A DNA stretch of 64,000 bases from assembly GCA_033398695.1 (NCBI GenBank), contig CM065801.1:54260358-54324357 (forward strand). The letters run 5' to 3'. Each line of letters begins with the position of its first letter. The stretch's first letter is position 1. Made by a program: the position numbers and the translations under genes. The DNA is from Orobanche coerulescens (lineage: Eukaryota > Streptophyta > Magnoliopsida > Lamiales > Orobanchaceae). The notes below the pieces were generated by a model, which was not told the DNA's origin, searched no databases, and was given only the letters and a program-made list of their open reading frames with translations. Shown in pieces: positions 55,228-64,000 of the stretch.

Positions 55228-55825
55228 TTGACCCAGATGAGCAGATTAATTCCATTTCATTTCTTCTCTGCGACGCAGAGCTCTTCCGGGCGATTTCCGA
55301 GCGATTCTTCCCTTCGATTATTTCAGGCATCCTCTACCTTGAGTTTTTGAAGTAGATTAACAACACCTACTTGTGTTCTTCATCATCAATCCAAGGTAAA
55401 TCTCTTAGAACCCTACTTTTCGATAAATTGGGGGTTTTGGGATTTTCTTCCGATCCGATCCGCTTTGTTGATGGATTCATGATGAATATGATTAATCTTG
55501 TTGGTATTCTTAGTTTCCTACGGATTCATAGTATATTTTCATAGTTTTGCGAAATCGAGAGGGTTTGGTTGTGGTCCGCCCTCGTCGTTATTTTTGTGCG
55601 AATATACATGAATCGTAGGCGGGTTTTCGGGTGTATTCCAATTCCGTATTCATTTAGAAATGGTTGTGATTGTATTCTTCGAATCGTTAGGTTCGGTTTC
55701 ATTGGTTCCTAGCGTTCGTCGGTGACTTTCCTTTCCGTTCTTCGCATCATCAATAATTCAAGGCAAGTATTTTTGGAAACCTTTATGCTTAACGTGAAAT
55801 AGTAATGTATATTGTGTGTGATTGC

Positions 55826-56060
55826 TCACCTCGGGAGGGTCCGACGGGATCACGGAGGGAATCCAATGGTATAGCCCTGGATTCACGAGTTTGTTTCGCT
55901 AGCCAGCTCGGGAGGGTCCTTAGGGATCACGGAGCGGGATCAATGGTATAGCCCTGTTCCCAAGGCGATGCGTGTGCGTGATTTGTTTTATAATATGGCC
56001 AGCTCGGGAGGGTCCTTAGGGATCACGGAGCGGGATCAATGGTATAGCCCTGTTCCCACG
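55826..56060 (+). repeat. Three-fold cggagggtcc...tatagccctg repeat in LTR H
   Basis: Three imperfect units contain ctcgggagggtcc, gggatcacggag and caatggtatagccctg, near 55828, 55908 and 55991. The last two are almost identical. They lie downstream of the TATA box and would be in the transcript. The 3' LTR copies (62670-62880) have lost several bases. Confidence 0.75.
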
Positions 56061-56626
56061 GCAAATTGTTTGACTGTTTATTTCCGGAAAGGACATGTCT
56101 AGTTTTGGTTTTAGAAAATGATATCGATGCATGTACTATGAAATGTGTAAGCGATTGGTTTGCCTTGATTACTTGTACTAGCGTAATTGCTAACCCCTTT
56201 GGGGACCCGTTTTGGGGAAATTCTTGTTATGGATTTCAGGTTATGATTATCCGGACGAGCGAGCACCGTGACAAGACGAGGATGTTGGCTGTGGTCGTTG
56301 ACATGTGCATTTGGATCTACTTATTTTCCTTTGTCCATTTCGATATGGTTGTTCCCACGCTTTAATCTTATAGATTGTACTCGCGAGTACTTAGGCTTTT
56401 TGTTTCAAACTCCGTATTGTATTGCTTTAAATTGTCACGTTGTTGGTTGATGCTTATTTTGCCGGTTTCTCCGGGCGTATCTTTATATGTCATATTATTT
56501 AATTGTGTATCCTCGCTAACCAAGATGGTTAGTCGAGTGGAGTTTTCCTATTGTAGCCTGGTGGGTCCCATGTAGGGGTCTACGGCGCTGTAACATATTC
56601 CGAATATCTCGGGGTGTTACAGAAAA

Positions 56627-56638
56627 TGGTATCGGAGC
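56627..56638 (+). other. Element H primer binding site (tRNA-iMet type)
   Basis: tggtatcggagc five bases after the 5' LTR, the same variant as in B and G. Confidence 0.85.
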
Positions 56639-56856
56639 TCTAGGTTTATGGATACCTAGGCTTGTTGGTTAATTGGGTCTAGTCGTGTTTGTTTTGCACA
56701 TTGTCACACCGCTTCCAGCATCCCAGTACTTCCAGTGCTCGTAAGTTTTCTTATTCGGCTCTTTTGTTTCTTGCATTGTATTTCCACTTTTGAATTGTAG
56801 TTGCTTTTCCTCCCTTACTCATCATCGATATACTTCTGTTATCTCTCAACATCAGT

Positions 56857-57866
56857 ATGGATGCCGGAGGAAACCGTGGTCGTGGTCGTGGTCGTGGTCG
56901 TGGACGCTGCCGAGGACGTGGGGCACGGGGGCGGCCACGCCGCATTCTTCGGAGCCGGCAGCACGTGACCGCCACGATCATGCTTCTTCTCAAGAGCGCG
57001 CTGATCTTGGTATTGCGGCCGTTATGCAAGAAATGGTTAACCAGATGGCGGCTATAGCTCGTGGTCCGTAACCCCGATCGTGCCCATGCTAATCGGGCGA
57101 ACGGATCGTTGGCTTCAGGATGTCATCAAGATGCATCCTCCCGGGCCGGGAGCTTCGACCCGATCGGCCGGGAAGGGTGGATCAAGGAGATATCCAAAGT
57201 ATTCATCGCTACCAATCGCCCGAGGACCGCAAGGTCCCTATTGCTCAATATTTTCTCACGGGAGATGCTACAGATTGGTGGGAGGCCGTTGGTCCCAAAG
57301 ATCATGTTGCCTCATGGGCCGAATTTCAAGAATTGATGGAGACCGAATATTGTCCGTGGCCGGTCGATGTGCTCGAGTGCATGCTTTCTATGATTCTCAA
57401 CCACGGGATATCCCCGTATCTCGTGCCATTGCCGACTTTAACAAGGAGTTGGGTTATGTGAAGACCCAAGTTGTCGCCGAGAGCGACAAAATTTTCCATT
57501 TTTCCAGAGGATGAAGTTGCCCATTCGGGACTATATGTCCAGGCTCGTCTGTACTACCCTCGAAGGATTATCGAGTCGAGCCCTTGCTTATGATATGTCG
57601 GTGACGGCGAGTGATTTGGCTCGTGAGAGCAAGAAGCGAAGTCGGTCGGAAACTTTTCTCGTCCCAAGAGTGGAGGCCAGCAGAATCTCGAGCCGCGAAT
57701 ATTTCTACGGGCGGTTCGGCCTGCTTTCTCGGAGCTTTCGGTTCCACGAACCCCGCCGTGAGCTCACATGCTTTAATCTGCGCCTTCGGGTCATAAGAAT
57801 CGGACTGCCTCGTCCGACTTTAACTTGTCATACTTGTGGTCGGGCCACAAGGCTTCTTTTGTGATC
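56857..57866 (+). pseudogene. Element H gag, frameshifted
   Basis: Begins with an ATG and an arginine/glycine repeat (GNRGRGRGRGRGRCRGRG). The capsid-like core is at 57120-57461 (VDQGDIQSIHRYQSPEDRKV, AQYFLTGDATDWWEAVGP, SWAEFQELMETEY). It continues at 57511-57864 (MSRLVCTTLEGLSSRALAYD) and ends in a damaged zinc knuckle (LTCHTCGRA). Gag of this group packages RNA through the knuckle. At least three frame changes and apparent small deletions are seen, so no full gag can be made. Confidence 0.8.
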
Positions 57867-58049
57867 AGCAGATAGCTTCGCGGTGCCGTTCTTCTCACCC
57901 AAGACCTATGGAGCCGAGTGTGAACCAGGGCTCATTTGCTCGCCGCCTCCACCGAGTGCCGGCCGAGGTAGGGGTCGGGTCAGCCCGCTAGGGGTGTAGC
58001 TTCCAAGGTCGGCTCGCTCGCCCGCGTATCTATGAGATGAGGAGAGCCG

Positions 58050-58511
58050 ATGATCCAAAGAACATCGTGGCGACAGTGTACTGCTCATATTCATTTCCAT
58101 CCCGTCGGTGTGCTTTTCGATTCGGGTGCTACGCATTCATTCATTTCTCTAGAGTGTGTACGCCGTTTGAGTCTCGACTGCTTGTCACCTTGCGAGCCTT
58201 TCATCGTTAAACTTCCTAGCGGTGATAGAATTGTCGGTGATCGAGAAGTCCGGGACTGTTCTGTGATTATTTGTGAGAGGGCTTGGCTCTCTAATCTTAT
58301 TGTTGTGAGTATCGAGGGCGAGGATTTAATTCTCGGGAATGATTGGCTCGAGCGGCATGGTGCAATCATGAACTACCGCACGAGAATCATTACCATGTTA
58401 GCCGAGGATGGCACTGAACACTCTTTCGCGGGGCGAAAGAGAAACCGGAAGTTTGTTATTAACGCCTTGAAGGCGGTGAAACTCCTGCGAAAGGGGTGTA
58501 CTGGTTATTAG
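58050..58511 (+). CDS. Element H protease
   Basis: A 153-codon frame with the retropepsin site VLFDSGATHSFIS (D24, S25, G26), LPSGDRIVGDREVRDCSVII and ILGNDWLERHGAIMNY, the second half of the domain. It would cut the polyprotein. The catalytic triad is present. The frame ends just before RT; a frame change near 58511-58521 separates the two. Confidence 0.85.
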   Translation: MIQRTSWRQCTAHIHFHPVGVLFDSGATHSFISLECVRRLSLDCLSPCEPFIVKLPSGDRIVGDREVRDCSVIICERAWLSNLIVVSIEGEDLILGNDWLERHGAIMNYRTRIITMLAEDGTEHSFAGRKRNRKFVINALKAVKLLRKGCTGY

Positions 58512-58520
58512 TGCTACGCC

Positions 58521-60650
58521 TTGAAGGCGGAGAATGGTGGAGTCGAGTTTTCGTCGATTCCAGTCGTTAGTGAGTTTCCTGATGTATTTCCTGACGAGTT
58601 GCCGGGATTGCCACCGGATCGTGAGGTTGAGTTTGCTATAGAGTTAGAGCCGGGCGCGGCTCCGATTTCGAAGGCGCCGTATCGTATGGCACCTTCAGAG
58701 ATGGCAGAGTTGAAGAAGCAGTTGAGTGAGCTTCTTGAGTCAGGGTATGTTCGACCGAGCGCCTCGCCTTGGGGTGCACCGGTCCTATTTGTGCGGAAGA
58801 AGGATGGTTCACTACGTTTGTGTATCGACTATCGCGAACTAAACAAAGTGACCATCAAGAACAAGTATCCTTTGCCGAGGATTGATGACTTGTTCGACCA
58901 GTTGCAGGGAGCTGTGGTGTTCTCGAAGATTGATTTGAAATCGGGGTACTATCAGCTTCGGGTGAGAGAGTCTGACATGCCGAAAACAGCTTTTCGGACG
59001 AGATACGGACATTACGAGTTTGTAGTTATGCCTTTCGGGTTAACTAATGCGCCGGCGGTGTTCATGCAATTGATGAACAAAGTCTTTATCGAGTATTTGG
59101 ATAAGTGTGTCGTCGTCTTCATTGACGATATTCTTATCTATTCGACGAATGAGGAAGAGCATGCCCATCATCTGCGGATAGTATTAGACATTTTGAGGAC
59201 CGAGCAACTCTATGCGAAGTTCTCGAAATGTGAGTTCTGGCTGAAGGAAGTGATGTTTTTGGGTCACGTGATTTCAGCCGAGGGAGTCCGTGTGGATCCG
59301 CAGAAAATTGAGGCAGTGTTGGATTGGGCATCGCCCACAAATGTGAAGGAGGTCCGTAGTTTCTTGGGTTTGGCTGGCTACTACCGTAGGTTCGTCGAGG
59401 GTTTCTCAAAACTAGCTCGGCCACTTACACAGTTGCTCCAGAAATCCGAGAAGTTCGTCTGGAATGACGAGAGACAGTCGAGTTTTGAGGAACTGAAGAA
59501 GCGTTTGACTTCAGCCCCGGTTTTGGCGTTGCCATGTGGCAACGAGGGATTCGCCGTTTATAGCGATGCTTCGGGTCAGGGTCTTGGGTGCGTATTGATG
59601 CAGCACGGCAAGACCATTGCCTTTGCGTCGAGACAGTTGAGGCCGTATGAGCTGAACTACCCTACGCATGATTTGGAGTTAGCGGCAGTTGTTTTCGCGC
59701 TCAAGATTTGGCGTCACTATCTTTTCGGCTCTGCATGTCAGATTTTTACCGATCATAAAAGTCTGAAATACATATTTACTCAGCGGGAGTTGAATATGAG
59801 GCAGAGGAGGTGGTTAGAACTGATTAAGGATTATGACCTCGAAATCCTTTATCATCCGGGTAAGGCGAACGTCGTGGCCGACGCCTTGAGTCGGAAACCG
59901 ATTGCGTTGCGAACGCTTGAGGTCCTTACGTCTCAGTCTGAGCTTCGACGGGCTTTGATTGAGTTTGATGTTGAGGTTTTGTTGCCTGGAGCTGTCGGGC
60001 AACTTTGTGCCATAGAGATTTCGTCGTCTTTGATCGATGAAATTAAGCTGAAGCAATTAGAGGATCCGATGATTACTCAAATCCGAGAAAACGTTTTTAA
60101 GGGAAAGTCTCCTGGGTTTGTGATTCACGAGGATGGTGTTTTGAGATTCCAGAGTCGGCTTTGTGTGCCGAACGATCCAGAGTTGCGACAGAGTATTTTG
60201 CGTGAGGCCCATTCCACACCTTATTCCGTTCATCCTGGTTCGAGTAAGATGTACAAGGACCTGAGGAGGAACTTCTGGTGGAATGATATGAAGGAGGAGG
60301 TCGCACAGTATGTAGCGAGATGTTTGACTTGCCAGCAGGTCAAAATCGAGCATCAGCGACCGGCTGGGTTATTGCAGTCACTTCCCGTTCCGGAATGGAA
60401 ATGGGAAGACTTATCGATGGACTTCGTTACGAGTTTGCCGAGATCGAGGTCGGGCATGAATATGGTATGGGTGATTGTTGATCGTCTGACCAAGTCGGCA
60501 CATTTTCTGGGCATCAAGGACACTTGGGGCCCGGAGAAGTTAGCCCGTGTGTTTATCGCGCAGATTGTGAGACTTCACGGTACACCGAAGTCTATTGTTT
60601 CGGATCGTGATGGCCGTTTTGTATCGCACTTTTGGCAAAGCGGTGCATAA
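58521..60650 (+). CDS. Element H RT, RNase H and integrase (709 codons)
   Basis: A long intact frame. Linker [21 protein letters not shown] (18-38); RT with [14 protein letters not shown] (98-111), [18 protein letters not shown] (168-185) and catalytic FIDD (D202, D203); [21 protein letters not shown] (281-301); RNase H about 345-458 (D349, E386, D411, D454); integrase zinc site H564, H571, C601, C604; core D634 and D695. It would make, process and insert cDNA. The first codon is not ATG, as expected inside a polyprotein. It ends at SHFWQSGA by a frame change, before the catalytic glutamate, which lies in the next frame. Confidence 0.9.
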   Translation: MKAENGGVEFSSIPVVSEFPDVFPDELPGLPPDREVEFAIELEPGAAPISKAPYRMAPSEMAELKKQLSELLESGYVRPSASPWGAPVLFVRKKDGSLRLCIDYRELNKVTIKNKYPLPRIDDLFDQLQGAVVFSKIDLKSGYYQLRVRESDMPKTAFRTRYGHYEFVVMPFGLTNAPAVFMQLMNKVFIEYLDKCVVVFIDDILIYSTNEEEHAHHLRIVLDILRTEQLYAKFSKCEFWLKEVMFLGHVISAEGVRVDPQKIEAVLDWASPTNVKEVRSFLGLAGYYRRFVEGFSKLARPLTQLLQKSEKFVWNDERQSSFEELKKRLTSAPVLALPCGNEGFAVYSDASGQGLGCVLMQHGKTIAFASRQLRPYELNYPTHDLELAAVVFALKIWRHYLFGSACQIFTDHKSLKYIFTQRELNMRQRRWLELIKDYDLEILYHPGKANVVADALSRKPIALRTLEVLTSQSELRRALIEFDVEVLLPGAVGQLCAIEISSSLIDEIKLKQLEDPMITQIRENVFKGKSPGFVIHEDGVLRFQSRLCVPNDPELRQSILREAHSTPYSVHPGSSKMYKDLRRNFWWNDMKEEVAQYVARCLTCQQVKIEHQRPAGLLQSLPVPEWKWEDLSMDFVTSLPRSRSGMNMVWVIVDRLTKSAHFLGIKDTWGPEKLARVFIAQIVRLHGTPKSIVSDRDGRFVSHFWQSGA

Positions 60651-61235
60651 GGCGTTAGGTACCCGTTTGCATTTGAGTACCTCTTTTCACCCCCAGTCAG
60701 ATGGGCAGTCGGAGCGCACTATCCAGACATTTGAGGATATGTTGCGTGCTTGTGCTCTCGATTGGAGCCATGACTGGGAGGAGCATTTGCCATTGATCGA
60801 ATTCACGTACAACAATAGTTGGCACGCGTCGATTCGGATGGCACCGTATGAGGCACTCTATGGGCGGCGATGTCGATCACCGATTTGTTGGAATGAGGCA
60901 TCCGATTTAGTCGGGACCGAGCCGGATGTCGTTTTAGAGACGAGGCGGAAGATAGAATTAATTCGAGAACGGATGTTGACTGCCCAGAGTCGACAGAAGT
61001 CATATGCCGATGTCCGTCGTCGACCTTTAGAATTCGAGGTGGGAGACCACGTTTTGCTGAAGATATTACTTTTGAGGAGCGTCCTTTGAAGATTTTGGAG
61101 CATCGTGAGAAACGACTGAGGCATAAGACCATTCCTTTGGTCAAGGTGCAGTGGTCGAGACACGGTGTCGAGGAGGCAACGTGGGAGACCGAGGATAGCA
61201 TGCGTGCTAGGTACCCTGAGTTGTTTGTTTCTTAA
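60651..61235 (+). pseudogene. Element H integrase C terminus and chromodomain, frameshifted
   Basis: The frame to 61089 holds STSFHPQSDGQSERTIQTFE with the catalytic glutamate, FTYNNSWHASIRMAPYEALYG and KSYADVRRRPLEFEVGDHV. A further frame change leads to LVKVQWSRHGVEEATWETED, a chromodomain, ending YPELFVS and TAA at 61233-61235. The chromodomain directs chromoviruses to heterochromatin. Two frame changes separate this part from the rest of pol. Confidence 0.85.
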
Positions 61236-61257
61236 GTTTCGGGGCGAAACTTGTTTT

Positions 61258-61270
61258 TAGAGGGGTAGAA
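61258..61270 (+). other. Element H polypurine tract
   Basis: agaggggtagaa directly precedes the tgtaatatcc start of the 3' LTR, after the gtttcggggcgaaac block. Confidence 0.75.
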
Positions 61271-63451
61271 TGTAATATCCGCATTTTTCTTCCCCTTGTA
61301 TTTTCTTTTTCGGCGTATTTCCCGATAGTAGTGACCCTCGTGTATCTTTCAGTGTATCTTTCCTATTATCTATGGATTTTATTCCCGTTAATGTCTTGCG
61401 GAACCGCCGTTTCGGGGTTGCCGTGGATCCATTCTATGTTATGATGCCTGTTAAGATGTTCCGTTTGATGTTTCGTTCACATTTCGGTGTCTTTGGACCG
61501 TTTATATTTCGTACCTAGCGCACGCTACTTCTTCTGCATAGCGCACGCTAGGGATCCCTTAGTAGCGCACGCTACGTTTGTTTCGTAGCGCGCTAACGAG
61601 TAGCCACAGGAGTGGCAAGGCTGCTTTTCCACTTTCTCGACTAGCATATTAGCGTACGCTACGATGCTAGCGCACGCTAATGTCGAGAGGCTAGCGACGC
61701 CGATGATGCCGTGGCGTGCGCTAGCGTAGGTGTCCGATCTTCGACGGTTTATTTCTGGAACGGTCAGGTGCCAGTTAGCGTACGCTACGCTCGTATGGTA
61801 GCGCACGCTAACGGATCGAGTGAATTTTGGGCAGTTAGCTTCTGGACTCGGCTGATGTCCAGGTAGCGCACGCTATTGGTCGATAGCGCGCGCTACCGAT
61901 AGATTATTAGCGCACGCTACAATTGGAGTAGCGCACGCTAACGGCCAGAAGCCTGGCTACTGGGTTGGACGCTAACTATTTTGGCCTGTAACTTTACCCC
62001 GTTAGCGCACGCTAACCTTGAGGAATTAGCGCACGCTAACACTCCCTGGCTATATAAACCAGGGAGTTGACCCAGATGAGCAGATTAATTCCATTTCATT
62101 TCTTCTCCGCGACGCAGAGCTCTTCCGGGCGATTTCCGAGCGATTCTTCCCTTCGATTATTTCGTGCATCCTCTACCTTGAGTTTTGAAGTAGATTAACA
62201 ACACCTACTTGTGTTCTTCATCATCAATCCAAGGTAAATCTCTTAGAACCCTACTTTTCGATAAATTGGGGGTTTTGGGATTTTCTTCCGATCCGTTCCG
62301 TTTTGTTGATGGATTCATGATGAATATGATTAATCTTGTTGGTATTCTTAGTTTCCCTACGGATTCATAGTATATTTTCATAGTTTTGCGAAATCGAGAG
62401 GGTTTGGTTGTGGTCCGCCCTCGTCGTTATTTTTGTGCGAATATACATGAATCGTAGGCGGGTTTTCAGTGTATTCCAATTCCGTATTCATTTAGAAATG
62501 GTTGTGATTGTATTCTTCGAATCGTTAGGTTCGGTTTCATTGGTTCCTAGCGTTCGTCGGTGACTTTCCTTTCCGTTCTTCGCATCGTCAATAATTCAAG
62601 GCAAGTATTTTTGGAAACCTTTATGCTTAACGTGAAATAGTAATGTATATTGTGTGTGATTACTCACCTCGGGAGGGTCCGACGGGATCACGGAGGGAAT
62701 CCAATGGTATAGCCTCGATTCACGAGTTTGTTTCGCTAGCCACGGGAGGTTCCTTAGGGATCACGGAGCGGGATCAAAGGTATAGCCCAGTTCCCAAGGC
62801 GATGCGTGTGCGTGATTTGTTTTATAATATGGCCACGGGAGGGTCCTTAGGGATCACGAGCGGATCAAAGGTATAGCCCTGTTCCCACGGCAAATTGTTT
62901 GACTGTTTATTTCCGGAAAGGACATGTCTAGTTTTGGTTTTAGAAAATGATATCGATGCATGTACTATGAAATGTGTAAGCGATTGGTTTGCCTTGATTA
63001 CTTGTACTAGCGTAATTGCTAACCCCTTTGGGGACCCGTTTTGGGAAAATTCTTGTTATGTATTTCAGGTTATGATTATCCGGACGAGCGAGCACCAGGA
63101 CAGTACGAGGATGTTGGCCAGGGTCGTTGACATGTGCATTTGGGTCTACTTATTTTCCTTTTTCCATTTCGATATGGTTGTTCCCACAGTTTTAAACTTA
63201 TAGATTGTACTCGCGAGTACTTAGGCTTTTTGTTTCAAACTCCGTATTGTATTGCTTTAAATTGTCACGTTGTTGGTTGATGCTTATTTTGCCGGTTTCT
63301 CCGGGCGTATCTTTATATGTCATATTATTTAATTGTGTATCCTCGCTAACCAAGATGGTTAGTCGAGTGGAGTTTTCCTATTGTAGCCTGGTGGGTCCCA
63401 TGTAGGGGTCTACGGAGCTGTAACATATTCCGAATATCTCGGGGTGTTACA
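61271..63451 (+). repeat. Element H 3' LTR
   Basis: A 2181 bp copy of the 5' LTR. It holds the same palindrome array (about 61516-62038), TATA box with inverted repeat (62042-62066) and three-fold repeat. Changes include loss of two bases in single palindromes (gtagcgcgctaac near 61585) and shortened repeat units near 62740-62860. Confidence 0.9.
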
Positions 63452-63456
63452 TCAGC

Positions 63457-64000
63457 GGCCATCCGGGTTGTTGAAACCACTTCCCATCCCGGAATGGAAG
63501 TGGGAAGACATCTCCATGGATTTTGTCACGAACTTGCCGGGGACGAAGACCAGAATGAATATGGTGTGGGTGATCGTGGACCGACTGACTAAGTCGGCAC
63601 ATTTTCTGGGCATAAAGGATACTTGGGGTCCAAAAAAATTGGCTCGTATTTTTATCGCGCAGATAGTGAGACTTCATGGTACGCCGAGGACTATTATTTC
63701 GGACAGAGATGGCCAGTTTGTATCGCACTTGTGGCAGGTAGTACATAAGGCATTGGGAACACATTTGCGTTTGAGTACATCTTTCCATCCTCAGACCGAC
63801 GGACAGTCCGAACGTACCATTCAGACATTCGAGGATATGTTACGCGCGTGTGCGTTAGACTGGAGTAGTGACCGGGAGGAGCATCTGGCGTTGATTGAGT
63901 TTACGTATAATAATAGCTGGCACGCGTCGATTAAGATGGCACCATATGAGGCACTTTATGGCAGACGTTGCCGATCACCGAAATGTTGGGATGAACCATC
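63457..64000 (+). CDS. Gypsy element K integrase (part 2, runs off the window)
   Basis: An open frame continues the K integrase interrupted at 54431: PIPEWKWEDISMDFVTNLPG with the first catalytic aspartate, [28 protein letters not shown] with the second, FHPQTDGQSERTIQTFEDML with the glutamate, and FTYNNSWHASIKMAPYEALY. No stop or frameshift is seen in 181 codons up to the window end. Together with 53747-54431, K pol is clean in this region, unlike H. Confidence 0.9.

Larger units (their letters stand above)
54432..56621 (+). repeat. Element H 5' LTR
   Basis: A 2190 bp LTR with a palindrome array (54677-55199), a TATA box (55203-55227), a three-fold repeat (about 55826-56060) and the tggtgggtccc ... 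taacatattccgaat end. Compared with the 3' LTR, differences are substitutions plus many short insertions or deletions, several within the palindrome array. No gene inside. Confidence 0.9.
54432..63451 (+). mobile_element. Del/Tekay-like chromovirus H, full length
   Basis: A 9.0 kb element with LTRs 54432-56621 and 61271-63451 (tgtaatatcc ... ggtgttaca) and a perfect target-site duplication tcagc (54427-54431, 63452-63456). Internal order: iMet-type primer binding site, RG-rich gag, protease, RT, RNase H, integrase, chromodomain, polypurine tract. It is inserted in integrase of the related element K. Gag and two points in pol are frameshifted. Confidence 0.93.

Noticed and set aside
58091..58369. 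Minus-strand frames across the protease and pol of H (58091-58369, 59134-59424, 60057-60353, 60803-61201)
   Set aside because: All are antisense shadows of recognised protease, RT and integrase coding.
1..64000. tRNA, rRNA or other structural RNA genes
   Set aside because: I looked for tRNA-like and rRNA-like segments and saw only primer binding sites complementary to tRNA ends.

Overview
The window is plant nuclear DNA, most likely from a dicot, and consists almost entirely of nested transposable elements. The evidence is plant-type LTR retrotransposons (Athila-like and Del/Tekay-like Ty3/gypsy, Sirevirus-like and other Ty1/copia), a plant L1-type LINE with an RNase H domain, a hAT-type MITE, an AT-rich background with microsatellites, and no bacterial-style gene organisation. 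I see no confidently independent host gene. The only cellular-type coding sequence is a LOG (cytokinin-activating) homologue that lies inside a retrotransposon.

Layout. 1-1105: LTR remnant of an Athila-like element (A, minus strand). 1106-7063: Del-like element B, with a 4.9 kb LTR but only a 389 bp internal region. 7064-23738: body of A, carrying, 3' of its integrase, a LOG-like ORF (8546-9280) and a broken ORF resembling the nucleic-acid-binding proteins of flexuous plant RNA viruses (9514-10060). A is interrupted by a hAT MITE (13554-14056, TSD tagttgaa) and by a small LTR element N (15359-20317, TSD cattg) with one unrecognised ORF. 23739-25053: decayed TE coding remnant and a probable copia LTR. 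25090-28128: pol of Sirevirus-like copia E. 28129-30122: solo LTR of copia G inside E, followed by an E gag/protease fragment (30123-31035). 31074-40583: most of copia G, whose 5' LTR contains a 5'-truncated L1 LINE (37446-40315). 40584-41069 and 52240-53746: second copy of E gag/protease, split by a full-length Athila-like element C (41070-52239, TSD atacc). 53747-54431 and 63457-64000: gypsy element K, split by a full-length Del-like chromovirus H (54432-63451, TSD tcagc).

Two things stand out. First, the A cargo: a LOG-type enzyme ORF and a viral-NABP-like ORF occupy the slot between integrase and the conserved 3' noncoding repeats. The related element C has only about 250 bp there. Second, the LTRs of B and H carry arrays of unrelated 12-bp CpG-containing palindromes (ttacgtacgtaa and tagcgcacgcta types). 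Both arrays are often spaced 23-24 bp, both lie just upstream of the TATA box, and in both the TATA box lies between the arms of an inverted repeat. All boundaries, TSDs and repeats were read by eye from the sequence; family names are recognition from motifs, not database results.
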